From contig NC_085105.1 of NCBI RefSeq assembly GCF_963422355.1, forward strand, positions 3,014,052 to 3,078,051: a stretch of 64,000 nt of DNA. Reading direction: 5' to 3'. This DNA comes from Corticium candelabrum. Lineage: Eukaryota > Porifera > Homoscleromorpha > Homosclerophorida > Plakinidae. The notes under the pieces are model-generated. The model was not told the DNA's origin, made no database searches, and was given only the letters and a program-made list of their open reading frames with translations. Below are positions 26,701-41,400 of this stretch, piece by piece (the first letter of the stretch is position 1; every line of letters starts with the position of its first letter). Both the position numbers and the translations under genes were made by a program.

Positions 26701-29700
26701 CCCAGCAAAAAGTATGCTAAACATAAAACTTGCTTTTGAAGGTGATAAAAGAGCTGCATCAAACGCTGCCATCTGAGCCAACGACAAGTAAAACTGTTGC
26801 TGACTGGTTTCCCAAGCACTGACTGTTGCCTGCAAATGTTTGTGGCTGTTCAAATACATAAAACCACAAAAATGTAGAAATAACCAAACACATCCATACA
26901 TTCCAAAAAAATTTACCTCCATTTTCCAAAGGCCAATATTTCAAATTGCTTTGCAGCAGCTCCAATGTCCAAAGCAGGAAGTAGAAAACACTGTGAATAA
27001 GCACCTCCTGATTGTCTCATACGATTTCCTTTTCTGTATGACAGCCCTAGTAGTTCAGAAACAGAAACAGTTACGCATCACACACAAGAGAACACATTAG
27101 TTGCTTGCCTGCTGTTTTGAGAGCCTTCAGCAGACTAGACAACAACAGTCGCTTCTGCTGAGTCTGACGCTTTATATGAATTCTGTCCACACTGCCCTAT
27201 TACAATAATAGCAATGTGTTACACAAATGCCATTCATTGATATACTCATGCAGTACCCCATGATCCATTTTAAGCATCTCCTGCAATTGACTTGTCATTC
27301 CTTTAGAATACAACAGCAATAGTTATACACTACCGCTTCAGGAATAGCACCGTCATTTCTACCAAATATGCTATTCAAGTTGTCAAGATGAGTGTGAACT
27401 GCAGACACAGTCATCAATCTTGTAATCTGTTTCTTAAGTTTTCTTCCAAGCAAACAAACATTGACATCATGTAGTCCTGGTGTTCCAGTGTCAATAGAGA
27501 CTTCCATCATACTCTCCATGAACTGCTTGTTCTCCTTGCATGAGACAACCTGAATACACATACAACCACAGTTGCAACAAATTGGACTTACGAGATTGAA
27601 ATCAAGACGTAAGTGGTCAAGTACAGAAGCCATCATTTCTTCATCTATTACATGGGCAGCAGTGCATCCTCCTGATACTGAATCTAGTGACACCATAAAC
27701 TGTACCAGACTCTTCACGTTCAACACGACATTGACAGGACCATTCAGCAATTCCTGCAAAATGCTAGGATTACTCTGCTTGATTACAATTAAACCACAAG
27801 ATCAAATTTGCCTCATATTTTCTCGCCAGCTTGTGGAGTGTCTTGTGTGACTTTTCAGTTGAGTGCTTCAAAGCCCAGTAGTTTACGTCACTCCACTTTG
27901 TTATTTCAGTCATATCCTGAATGGACATCTTAAGACATGCATACATCTCATCAATACAATTACAGTACACTGTTTCACCTTTAGTTCTTTCTCAATTGGA
28001 ACACGCATCTTCACAATATAGTCAGTAACTGATGTCAGGAACTGTCGATAGTAGTTGTAAGTGTGCCACAATGTGCATACAACTGGATGACATTCAGGAC
28101 TTGCGACAGTAGATGCAAGGTAACAGTGAAATGCAAAGATCATCTGCAGCCTTGATGAAAATTCTCCTAAAGTCGATGACTCCATAAACTGATTGAAAAC
28201 ACTATTAACTTCTGTGTTGCAATTGCCTAACGTATTGTTCAAATGAAACGTAAGCACAATGTATGTCTGTAAACTGAAACATACACGAAGACTCCAAATA
28301 TGGCTGGATGATGTCATACAAATAGAACCACCAACGTGATGTTTTACAAGCGTGTTTCCAATACACTGTTTCCAATACTGATGGCCATGATCTAACAAAA
28401 AGCATCAAAATCAATGAAGTAATCCAAAACTACGTTATTGTTAAAAACTTCAATTCCATCTTCCGCCAGCGTAGGACAACTTCTGACACCTCACTCAGCT
28501 CTTTTTTCAGAGAATATTGAGATGCAGCACACAACTCCCAATCCTAAGCCAGGAATATTATCATCACATCAAATTACATCATACAAAACACATCTACTTG
28601 AGACTTCTGAAGTAACAATTCTAAACCAGCCAAAAACTTTGTCAGTGGACTTGTTACACAAAATGACTTGATCCGGTCAACAATTACAAGTAGCTTAACA
28701 CAAAAAGAAGCATCTAGTAAAGCTGCACAAACACAACAGTTGCACTGTTCTTTACTTGAGTCAGCATTGGATTTTCTGGCCACATTTCCAACAGCATGGT
28801 AATATGTGAAGAAAGATGTCCAAGCACAGGTGCTAGAGAAGTAGTTTCATTCACATTGCTATCCTTGTAGATGTCGTAAGGAGCACTAAATATAACATGT
28901 TGCAATAAATGTATGTAACACAAAAAAGCACAAAGCACATACTCCAGGTCCTGAAACCCAACTAGACAATGATTAGAAGACACAGTCACATGTGTGGGTT
29001 CCGTAAAACTTCTCAACTGATCGTTTACAGCCAGCAAATGACTGCAACTCAGTTTAGAGTCCAAATTGCTGGACTTCAAACAATCAGCAAAGAGCCACAC
29101 CATTTGGTAGCCAAATGCAAAAAGGCTACGAACTTTGCCTTTATTCAAGCTACTGGCATTCAGATCAAAATCTCTCTGCCAAATCCAGCTTGTCCTGACA
29201 AGTTTTGTGTATACCCAGTGATGAATAGAAACAAGTCTGACATCCAAATCCACAAGTGGTGACACAACCTGCAAAGAGTACGTTAAACTCTGTGAGACAT
29301 GATGAGAGTCTGAAAGAGATGGTTCGTTGACAATGTCTTCAAAATCTGAAAAGCGACTAAACTCGTTCTCATCAATTTCAAGATTCTGTGTTTCGTCAGA
29401 CAAATGTTTCTCTGTTTTGTACTTGAACAGTGGAGATGCCTCGTGTCTTTTACTTTTCTCTTCTTTAGCAATCTTCCACAAATGTGAAACTTTTGATAAA
29501 CTTAACTGCAATAGGTCATTTGCTGGTGTTTCAAGCAATCCACACATTTCACAAGAAGTCTGTATCAAAGCAATAGCTGCCAGCTGCCCCCTGAGAGCAA
29601 AATCATACAAGTTAATTAATAAGGGCATAACAAATAGTCTGCATGATAACTAAGTGTACCTCTCAACTAGTTGCTGACAGACAATTTCATCTATAAATAA

Positions 29701-32700
29701 ATTACAAAATGTCACTACACACCAAAAAACCTTGAAAAGAGACTTCCTCACCTGAACATAGCTCTGAATATGATGCATTCACTAGCGCTTCAGCTGAATG
29801 AAGAAGACTATCACACCCTGGCAACTGACAGAGGCTAGATACCACCAACTGCAATTGTAAAAAGCATAACTTTACATCAAGGAAGGATTTAATCAACACA
29901 TTCCTACATCAGCTATGGCAGTTTTACTTGATGAAATGTGAATGGCCGTCAACAGTGTCTGAATTCCCTCCATTACCTACACAGCCAAGACAATCAATGA
30001 AGTAAGAAACAATTGTTGCACCAGCTAACTTGAAATAGGCTTGCTGCAAATGGCATAATCATGTCACGATAGAATGGATATGATTGTTTCAAATGAGTAA
30101 GCAACAAATGAGATGACTGCAAAAACACTCTGGCTTCTTTCACCACAACTTCTGATTTTCGTGATCCACATGACACTGATTCACATAACCTGTTGATCAA
30201 ACTCTGAACCTGATCGCATGATGCAATAGCTGTTGTAAATCGCTGTATGTCACCAACTAGTTCAACAAACTGAAAGCAAAAATATGAAAAAGTAAACACT
30301 GCACTAATGTTAATAACAATAGGTATAACCTGGCTTGTTTCAGGCCTGTATGCAGCTTTGTTCTCTAAATCAGACACAATGGAAACCAAGCGATGACACC
30401 ATGTCAACAGATAGTGTTCTTGGTGAGGGCAACACGAGTGTTCCATCCCAGGAAAACTACTGCTGGTGGACCAATCACAATTGCAAACAGAAGGAAATTG
30501 TGTTCTGCCATTCAGTAAAACATCTTGTGCTTGCTGCACTACTAATTCACAGCGTTTATCCACAAGCTAAAGAAAAACATAAACTATTAGTCCCTAAACA
30601 CGGGTGTTATTGCAAACAAGACATTCAAAACAACAATAAGATCCTCTCCATAAATGTTTCCATGTCATCATGTTAATATTTAACAACAAACTGATTACTA
30701 CAGTTCACGAGTATTGCGTTGTTTGACATGACAGACAGAAAGTAAGTAATCCAGTGCAACACGTATAGGCACATATCAGTACACTTGAAATGCCAGCATG
30801 TCAGGCTTTAAACAATACAGAAGGTGTGACATTTGCTCTGCTCTTCTCTCTTAAAATTAACGTTCACAGATACCAACAAACGGTAATAGAAACCAACCTC
30901 AGCATTTGCCCAATCAAGTTGGCATTTCTCTTTCTCTACTGGATCAATGGTGTTATCTGGAGTAAGAAGGAGCAAACGTAGCAAGCCACATGATGCTAAT
31001 CCTTGCCCTAAAGTTGTGAGCTCTGCTCTGTTGTCTTGCTCAAGAGTAAGTATGCACAACAAACATTTCAAACAAGTAAGCAACAGTTTCTCTCCGTTGA
31101 CTGTAAGCTGAAGTGCACAGTCTTTACAAACCTCCAATCCTTTGAAGACAATAATTGCAACCTGCTTTTTGCAAGCATCGTCACACTCACAAGCATTCAC
31201 TGCTGCAGCATTCAGCTGGCTTAACACCTCCTTACAACACTGAGGAGTCACATGTAAACCCAGCACAACATCCATAGACAATGCAGCTAAACGAATCCAA
31301 AGCGAGGCTCTACACAGCACAATACTTAAAACCTTCAAAGCCTGCTGTGAGACTTGTGTCTGTCTACCTGTAAGAAACTTGAGAACAATCTGTGTTGAAT
31401 GACATCCACAAATACTTTTGCAATTCCACTAAGTCATCTACTGTTGTTTTGTAGTTTGTAATGTTCACATTTTGACACATATTTGTAGAGGCTGCTGTTG
31501 AGTAGCTCTGATATGTATTGCCAAACGTTCTCATATAGTAAAATATACACACTGAGCGAGCAGCAGAATCCAGCACGTTGACATCCTGCAAACCAACAGC
31601 AACACAATGAAATCTAATACACGATACAGTACACCCAGTTTCTACATCTTTTTGTGTAATTTATGCATATTGCTGTAAACTTCTCCTAGAACAAGGTATG
31701 TTTACAACTTTTCTGTTACTCCATGTCAATAAAGATAAAATGCAACAGCTGCAATTTAGCATATTGACAAATATATCTCAAGAAAACACAGCAGAAACAC
31801 AATTGAAATGTCCTGATCATCAAACCTGCAATGCCATTTCTTTCTAGTACATACAAGCTACAGGTCAGTCAAACTGCAACATGCTCTATCGGTGATACCA
31901 CCATGTCTGCCTCAAACATACAATTCCATTAACTCCCGTAAAAAATTTAGTGTGCAAAACTGTTGTCGCAAGTTTTGTGGCTTTGTAAGTTTCAAGTAAA
32001 CACAACCAACATGCCTAAATGACCGTGACCAACATGCATAACACTTGTAAACACTAAATTCAGCTTTCTAGATGCAATCATACATACGACCTCAAATTTG
32101 AGAAATAACTAACTATATGTTATTAAACAAACCATTTCCCACAAAGGGGCATCAGTATCACCTCAAATTTCATGTCTAAACCCAATGATAAAGATGCAAA
32201 CATGCAAACAAATAACAAATTAGAAAACATACTACATCATTACACTAACCTGTTTCAGTCTCATTGCATCAGCAGCATCTTTCACTATGTCAGGTTGTTC
32301 AGAAAGCTGGTCCCAGTAATTATTAATGCCACAAGCCATCAGTCTTTCATTCACTGAAAGCAGCAGATCTGGTAGACAAGACCTTACTTGACTAATATCA
32401 CCCCTTGTTACAGTATTTTCCAGTCTCATATATTGAGCAATGTTGTTGATCAGAGTTGTAGCTGTTGAAAAATTACATTCCAAAATGCTGGAAATTTGTT
32501 GAGTAAGACTGGTAGTTAGCTTCTCATCAAATTTGTCTTCTTCACTAATTAAACAAAAAGTAATTTATTTTTCAATATTTAACTGGGAACATAAACCTAC
32601 ATCAAAACAAATTGACATGTCCTAGATACAACTCTTGCCTCAAAATACAGGCAATTTATATCATATAGACTCTGTAAACTGCCATTTTTCTCAACTTTCC

Positions 32701-35700
32701 TTTCTTCTTGGTTTACAACACTGTCACCACACATAGACAATGCTTTCTCAACAAGATCTAATAAACCATTGTTAGACAAGTGTTATCATTAAAGCATACA
32801 AATGCCACTTTGCTTATCCACTTCTGATGTAGAGGCATTCAAGTCACACAGAGCTACCAAGAGTCTCAATATCTCCAGCAAGCGCTGCTTGGAAACTTTT
32901 CTTCCTTGAAAAGCAGAAACAAATGTTTCTACCTCCATCTACACACCATCAATGCAATATAAAAGTCACTCTTAGTAAACCGATAGTATAAACCATACAT
33001 AAGCCTGTGCAACTACACGTGATCGAAAAGGTCGAGGATAACCAAAATATTTGTGCCACTGTTCAAAAGCTGAATTTGAAGTGGTCTCAAGTGCATCATC
33101 CAAATCTGACAGTGCAGTACTCAATTCAACAGGAACTACTACACCAAACTATTTGCAAAAAAACATTTCAATAGACACACTTAGTGACTATGCATTCCAG
33201 TATTACAGACTACCTTACCTTTGCCACTAAAACATTCAGTAAATCAAGACTAAGCGTTTTAAATAATTGCCAGTGCAATCTAATCCTGGATATGTTTGGT
33301 TGGCAACCCAACTCCAAACAGCACACACGCTGCAGCCTCCAGTACCATTGGAAAGACATTTCAACCTATGCAACACTTTTCAATATAAAATACACAAATA
33401 AACATTTAAATGCTTCCAACCTGCAGGGCCTCATCGTACGATGAAATACATAACTGGTTTAATAAAGCCAGTACAATGGCTTCATACTCTAATAAAACCT
33501 GCACTAGGTGTGTCATGCACGGGTGTGCAAGAGTTTCAGATGCTATAAGACCGGATACTGCAGCTACACCAAAGGCCAAGACACTTCCTTCTCTAGGATG
33601 CTTGACAGACAATGAAAGCTGACTCAATCTTTGTTTCTCTACCATATACCGCCACAGTGCCCAAATTCTACAGTAATGAAATGGTATACCCTTTGTATTA
33701 TCGATACATGCACAAAACAGGACAGAATACATTCAAACCTTCTGCTTTCCAGTAAAGGCCATTTCATCTTGTTCACACCAAGATATGCCAGTGAAGTATC
33801 CTGAGCTCCAAGTTGGTCACACAATTTAACATACAAAGGGTGACTGAACACTGCTGTAAGAGCCTCTTTCACACTGTTAATGATGGTCATTACTCCTTCC
33901 ACTCCTATTACAGTTTTAAATGTATCCAATTTCCTTTGCACCCATAAAAAGCGCCTTGCTAGATCTGAAGGAGATGCCATTTCTGAATAGAGTACTATTG
34001 CTTGAAACACGAGAGAGTCCTTTTGCAACTGATTACCCTAGTAACACAGTAATATCAATTTGAGCATTATCTGGCCAATACCTACTTACCTGTATGTCAG
34101 GCAAAAGCCTTTGAATAATAGGCAAAATACTGCCACATACATCAATTTCATCAACATAAAATATCACCACTGTCTTAAAGCAAAACACACAAACGTACCC
34201 ATCAGATGACAATAAATATTTGAGGAGCAACTGAGATTCCCGACGAATCATGGCCATCCTTGAGTCCAAAATGCAATGATGTGTTGAAGGCTGTATAGTT
34301 GTACCTGGTAGAGTGTTTAGATCTACTGAAGGCAGCTCAGCATATGCATCATCCAGTACATGTTGCACAGCCTGCAATAAACCAATGTGAAAAAATTATA
34401 ATAGAAAGCGATCATCATAAATACATCTTTTATGTCAGGATGAAGTAGATGAACAGGAAGACTTTCTTCAAATGCAGTCTTCACAGCACTAATCAACTCA
34501 ACACCTCTGGAAAGTAGTAGTCCAAGTAGCTTTACTGCATCAAGGATAAACCTTGCAGCTGAGAAAAAAGGTCCTAATTCAAAAACAAAGTAAACATTAA
34601 AGAATGACTTTGTAGCCCAATCTCTGTGTTTATGAAGTTATGAGGTGCTGTCTCCCTACCTTCCTCCCTGCCTATAATCAGTACCTACACGATGCCATGT
34701 CAAAGTCTCTTTACAATAATAAATGTCATACTTTATCATTACTTTTGCGTCACAACACAAATAGACACAAAAAATTTAAGTACCATCTCCCATTACAAGA
34801 CTGGTCATGCTTTGTAATATGGTCACAAGCTTGAAATCAACACATGGTCAATTCATTTATCTAAAGCTAGAAAAGGGTCTCTAAACACTATGGCACTGCA
34901 TTCAACAATGGATGATACCGTATTTCTTCAATTAAATGCCGCCCTTGATTAAACGCCGCAGCTGAAAGTACAGATAAAATATATATGCTGCTCTTGAATA
35001 AAATGCCGCATTTCAATGATTTCCAATATATCTAGCTCAAAGTTCGAAAAAATCATACAACTCTTTCAAAGGCATGTGTGAGGCAAACGTTTCTTTAGGC
35101 TACCTGGATACTGTTTCATCAAAGATGCATCTGTAGTTTACTTCCATCTGTGGAAAACTTTGTTAACATCCATTTCTAGGGTGAGGCATACCTCTTGATC
35201 AATATTTAGTGCCAGTTTCATAGCATGTGCAAATCCTGCCTTGAAAAGTCATCTATCTATTTCCCTTCTTGTACTGTATGTATTAAATATTTCCCGTTCA
35301 AAGAATAATCAGCACAAACTGATAGATAACAAAGACATAAATAATAATAATAAATATTAAAAGCAGACACCTTGAGAAAATGGACGAAGTGTATTCAGCA
35401 GACGAGAAATCCAGTCTTGCAAAGACCTGCTTTGTAAACCAGCATCTAGAAACAATTGCCATATATCTTCATTGTCCATTTGGCCTCCATTGTCTTCCTA
35501 AGCAGTGACCAGCCACTTACATCTACACACTCCTGCCATCATTTAAAAACCTCAATACGTACTTCTCCCAACATATAAATTTCAATTCCTCGATTTCGAA
35601 ATGCTCTAGATAGCTCACCATTGGCACAATCCATAGTAAGAATCAGTCTGTATAAACACTAAACTACATACAGTACATGACGTAGCACGAGATTACATAA

Positions 35701-38379
35701 TGATAAACCTGAAATTCTTGTGAGGAGTGACAGTTACAATTTGACCATCAATTACTCCTCTTTCGTCTACTCTTAGTTTGCCATTTGGTTCCAGTAAAGG
35801 ATTCAATCGATCAAGTACTGATGAACTGCAATGAAAGAAGCAAAAACATAGTCACATGAATGCAATGCATACTGGTGATGATTGAATAGTAATATCTAAG
35901 TTAATCAGCAAGTACTATGTAACCTTGTCAATATAATTTGGATTATTCAAATTCAACAACAATGTATATCAAACACACCTGCAAAAATTTGCATTATCCA
36001 ATAGTACCCAGTCACCATTCTGTATTGCTTGAACCAAGACACTGTCAACCCATTGAAAAACTCCTCCATGACAGTCACCAACTGTGATCTGATCCCTCAA
36101 CAACCGCACCACAACTTGAAGTTCCTTCAACTTATCTACAAACAACATGTGCATCAGTGACCAAAAGGCCAGATTTATAATTAATGTGCCATTTCTGTTA
36201 CCATGACAGTCAAAATACAATGCCTCCAGAAATGGTAAGATGTACTCGACTTTTGTCACAGCACGTTGCAGTATTTTCAAAAGATCACCTGTTGATAAAA
36301 CTAAAAACCAACAAAACAATCAATGATCATAACAACACAAACAGTATGTACGAAACCACTTTACAATTGGTTGCAGCTTCTAGACAATTTTTAGTAGACA
36401 GCAGGTTACTGATTACAGACAGGCAATCAGCTTGATCTCCACTGTCTGGTAAAGCAAGTTTGACCAACATGTCTTGCACAATGCCTTCAGCTAATGACTT
36501 GAGTCTACAAGAGGTTTGGAGTAAATCTCGTTTTAAATCTCCCTAACAGATAGTACAATTATTATATTATACTGTTGATGAACAAAACGACAGCATCTTG
36601 AAAGAACCTGCTCAAAGCCACCCAACAGTTCTGTAGTGTCCATATCATAAGAAACTGGTAGTTCTAGCAATTTGTGACCCGTTAACTGTGCTAGTGCACG
36701 AACAAGACTTGACTTCCCAACACCAGAACATCCAACCTACAACAATAAAACATTCCAACAAATTGACATAGTTCCACCTCAGCTACTGTTGTACCAATAT
36801 TGCCATCCAGCCCATGTCTAGACATTGCACTAGAGCATTCAGAGGTTGTAGCCAGTGATGCAACAAGTAGAAGTGATCTTCAGAATTAACAAACTGTCCT
36901 ATACGTTGCAGTTCAGTCATTCCAATCTGTAAAAAGCACAACATAACAAGTCAATTACGCATCAGAAATAGTAATAGTCCTTTTCATTGTCTTTGAAGAG
37001 GTTACCTTTACTGATGAAGGTGTAATGCCAAAATTACTCTTTGAACAGCATACATCACCAAAAGCATCAGCAGCAAGTATACCAACCTACACAATAAAAA
37101 TCAATTCATTGATTTCCTACAAAATTAATCGTTTCTAACAATCAAGATAGTCAGACACGGCAATCAGACCCATGTACCTTCTGCTTGTCCTCTGCACTGC
37201 GAAATCGTGAAGTGTATACAGTGTCTACAAATGCTAACGGGTTCCAGCACCCAGGTGATTGATATTTCATCATCAACTGACACCATCGAAATAGATCTCT
37301 CAAGTTCAACTCCCAAGGTCCGCCTTTCAGACCCCACCTACGGTTTATCACTGCTTCTTCGTGTAGCTAAATCATGTGCATACAACAATGTTCGCTACAG
37401 TTGTCAATAAGCACATTGCAATGCCAAACCATTGCATTGAATGCCACCAATGAAGACAACACAGAATGCTCAATATCAGAAAATGCATTTTGAATAATAA
37501 ACAAATAATCTTCTTGCCCCATTTCCTGCATGAAAACCTACCACAAGACTAGAATATTCATGCTTTAATTGCTCAATGCATATGCTATCATACTGATGTG
37601 AACCGATTGATAAATGACTTTGGCAAGCCTTTGCGATTACCACCTTGATAAGCAGGATTTTGGCATGCAAATATTCTGGTTTTCTCTTGCTGTACAGCAA
37701 ATGTTGTATTTAGTTCTGGAACATATATCTGTGTCAAACCATACAATTAGTCAACCATGGCCATTTACAAATGATTTAGAGATAACATGAATATGACTAC
37801 CTCTGAACGATGATCAAAGCAAGCATTCAGCCCTTCTAACACTGACTGTGATGCCAAGTTCAACTAAAAATCGAAACACATGTCACTGTTACACTTCAGT
37901 AAACATCGTCATAAACTAGCTGTTCAGTTCTATTGCACTTCTTCATTACTTACGTACTACTGTAGCTAAATATCTCATTTCCTGCTGAGCAAATTCGATT
38001 ATTAATATACTGTAGATATTCCATTCCAACAGATTAGCAGCTAAAAACTTAAAGATGATAAAAGTAAGCATCATAGTGCAATTCATGTACATGCAGAAAC
38101 CTATTGCTTTGCAAATGCTCACAGAAACTCATATAATTTCTAAACAAAGTAGCAAAGCTGTCACTTCTCAACTCTAAATTGACTTTATTTCCCAGTCTCC
38201 ACTAATGCAGCTAACTTCAGCAGAGATTAGACATAAAGACAACATCTTCATTGTGTATCCTGATTGCATCAATGTGTGCAAGCAAAATATGGTAAAGATT
38301 CAGTGTTCTGTTTCAGAAAAATCCACACACGCACGCATGCACACACACACACACATGTGCACGTGCGTGCACACACATG

Positions 38380-38476
<97 letters not shown>

Positions 38477-41400
38477 CATGAAAACTGTTCATCACAACAA
38501 TTTATGCTAGTGTCCAATATTAACTACTACAGTGGTCAAATTTCAATGCCTAAAACACTCTACAAACCTCACCTCATCTAACACCACCCAGTCTCCTTCT
38601 TTAAGAGCAGAAAGCAAAGGACCATCTCGCCATGCAAACTCGCCAGGCTTGCCACCCTCCAAAGGCAAATCAGTACCAAACAAATCATTGATGTCCTGTC
38701 AATCACAGAAACAAACACCTGTACCTATGTGACACTTGACACAACTAAACAAAAATATACAGTTTGCTCAGACAAGTTTATCCGCACAACAGCATGGCCT
38801 GATGCTGCAGCTAGAGCCATCACCAGACTTGTTTTGCCAACACCGGGTGAACCCTCCAAAAGTACAGGCTTTGGAAGTTGCAGACCTCTGAGAAGTCGAA
38901 ACACATTCTGACATGACACTGGAGCTCCAAACGTGTACGTCCGTTCAGGCAAAGTCTCACTGTTTCCTTTCAAAGAAGTACCTTGTAATTTTTGTTAAAT
39001 ACAATAAAATACAATTAAAACTAACCTTGTGGAATAAAGAAAGGATAAATGCCAAATTTTACTTTGTCTGAAATTATACCCTCTGACTTTTCTCCATTCT
39101 CAACTATTCCACCAGTACAACCAAGGTATAACAGTTGCTGTACTGTTGATTCTTTGACTTGACTAAAGAGAAACTCTAAGATCTTCTGCTTCATGTTAAC
39201 AAACTCTGACATGTCTTGAAGTCCAGTAAACATGTCAATGCCGTCAACAAATATGAGGCAAGCACCATGGACAAAAGCCAATTCTGAGTCAATAGGACAC
39301 AGACTTCTATTGGAATTTGTATTGCAAACATTTATAAACTCCACCCATGAAAGCAAGTCTCTCACACTAACAGACCTAAGCACAAAGCAGTGTTAGTAAA
39401 CTTTTGTCTTACTAAAGGAGACAGTTCATTAAATGTAAACCTGGTAGACCTAGCAAAAAACTGTCAAGCAAGCCATTTATCAACACAGTCAGTAAGAGCA
39501 ATCCAAGTCAACAAGTAACAACTAAATTGGTACGATTCTTTTTCCAGTAATGACCGTGTTAGCACTACACCAGAGTACTACATAAATAGTATTAACCTAA
39601 ACACTTGAAATTTCCTGGCCAACAACCGCACAAATAGAAAATGTAATGATTTAGGATATATCTCTTCTACAAGCTAACTGTACATTTTTCATGTGCAGAA
39701 CAAACATCTTTGCAGTTTATGGAAATGCATCCATTTCTCTCCTATGCACGTATTTGTCCTAGTTAGCTGTGTCTAACTTATGAATACATTCAACTAAATT
39801 AAGCATGTTAAAATTAACTAATCATTATTGCAACAACATGCATCCATGCAATAACATGCATCCATGCAATAACCTGCATCCATACAAGAAACAGTCACTC
39901 TTGACCAAGAACAACACATTTAGCTTTGGTAAGTCAAATTTCCAGCTTAGTCCACTGCAAAACTTAAACTTTCCACAATTGGTAATATATGCTTGTAATG
40001 TCTAAGCAACTAAGTTGACTTTTTTTCAGCACAGTTCTTTGATTCCAACGTATATTTAAACAGCAAGGTGCTGCCGACGTTTCGGCTGTTATACTACAGC
40101 CATCTTCAGGGCAAATATTCAAATACTAGTAAATACAATGAAGTAGTTGTGATGTCATAAATACAAGTAACCAATAGTTGACCAGAACTATCTACACTAA
40201 GATGTACAATTATGATGAAACTTGGACTAGTGATATGTTGTTGTAGTCTTCATGAGGCTTGCCCAACATTTTGATAGTTCCATTCCCTCGTCCCTATTGA
40301 TAAGTAGATGTTGTTGGTTAAGTTGAATGTGTAATGCCTCTTTCATCCTAAGTTGTAATGTAGTAGATGCATGCGCTAGAATACGTGTACCATCCCAGTC
40401 CATATTACATGTTTGATTCGACCATGTGTGTTCGGCGACTGCTGATTTCTCATTTTCCATTTTTCTGCAAAGTTCCTTATGTTCCTTTAGTCTTGTTGCT
40501 AATCTCCTTTTTGTCTCACCAATATATGTCTTTCCACAGGCACATGGTATTTGATAAATGAGATGTGATTGATGTTCTTTAGGTATGGGATGTTTAACTT
40601 TGCATAACATATTCCGAGGATTCCTCCCTGACTTAAATGATACCCGAATATTATATTCTTTGCATATTCGTCGAATATCCTCGCTCAATCCTGAGATGTA
40701 GGGTAGAACTATAGATGCACAGAAGGTATCTGGAGTAGAAGTTGAAAGAGATGAAGATTGAAGTGAAGGATGTAGAGTTGAATGAATAAAGTTGGCGGGG
40801 TATCCATTGTGCTGTAATACTTGTAGAAGATGATGCTGTTCTTGTTTCAAGTCTATGGGGGATATGGTGACATTCTTGGCTCTATCATATAGACAACGTA
40901 TAAGTCCCTTCTTTACATGATGTGGATGGTGGGAGTTAAAGTTGAGGTACCGGTCGGTATGAGTAGATTTTCTATATACAGTGATGTTGAGGTAACCATC
41001 ATCCTTTCTTGATAATAATGTGTCAAGGAAAGGGAGGGAACCATTTGTTTCTAACTCCATACTGAATTTAATTGAAGGACGAATACTATTGGGATGTTGT
41101 AGAAAACTATTGACTTGTGATTTCTTCATAATACAAAAAATGTCATCCACATATCGTTTCCATAGATGAGGTACATAAGGGGCTGAGGTGAGGGCTAAGT
41201 GCTCAAAATATTCCATAAATAAGTTAGCGACGATAGATGATACTGGTGATCCCATAGCTGTCCCTTCTTTCTGTTGGTAGAATAGATTCTTGTAGCTAAA
41301 ATAGGTAGATGTGAGGCATGTATTGAGTAATAATATGACATCGTCTGGGCATAGAGATGTTCTCTCCTGAAGACTGTTGTCCAGTTGTAAGATAGATTTA

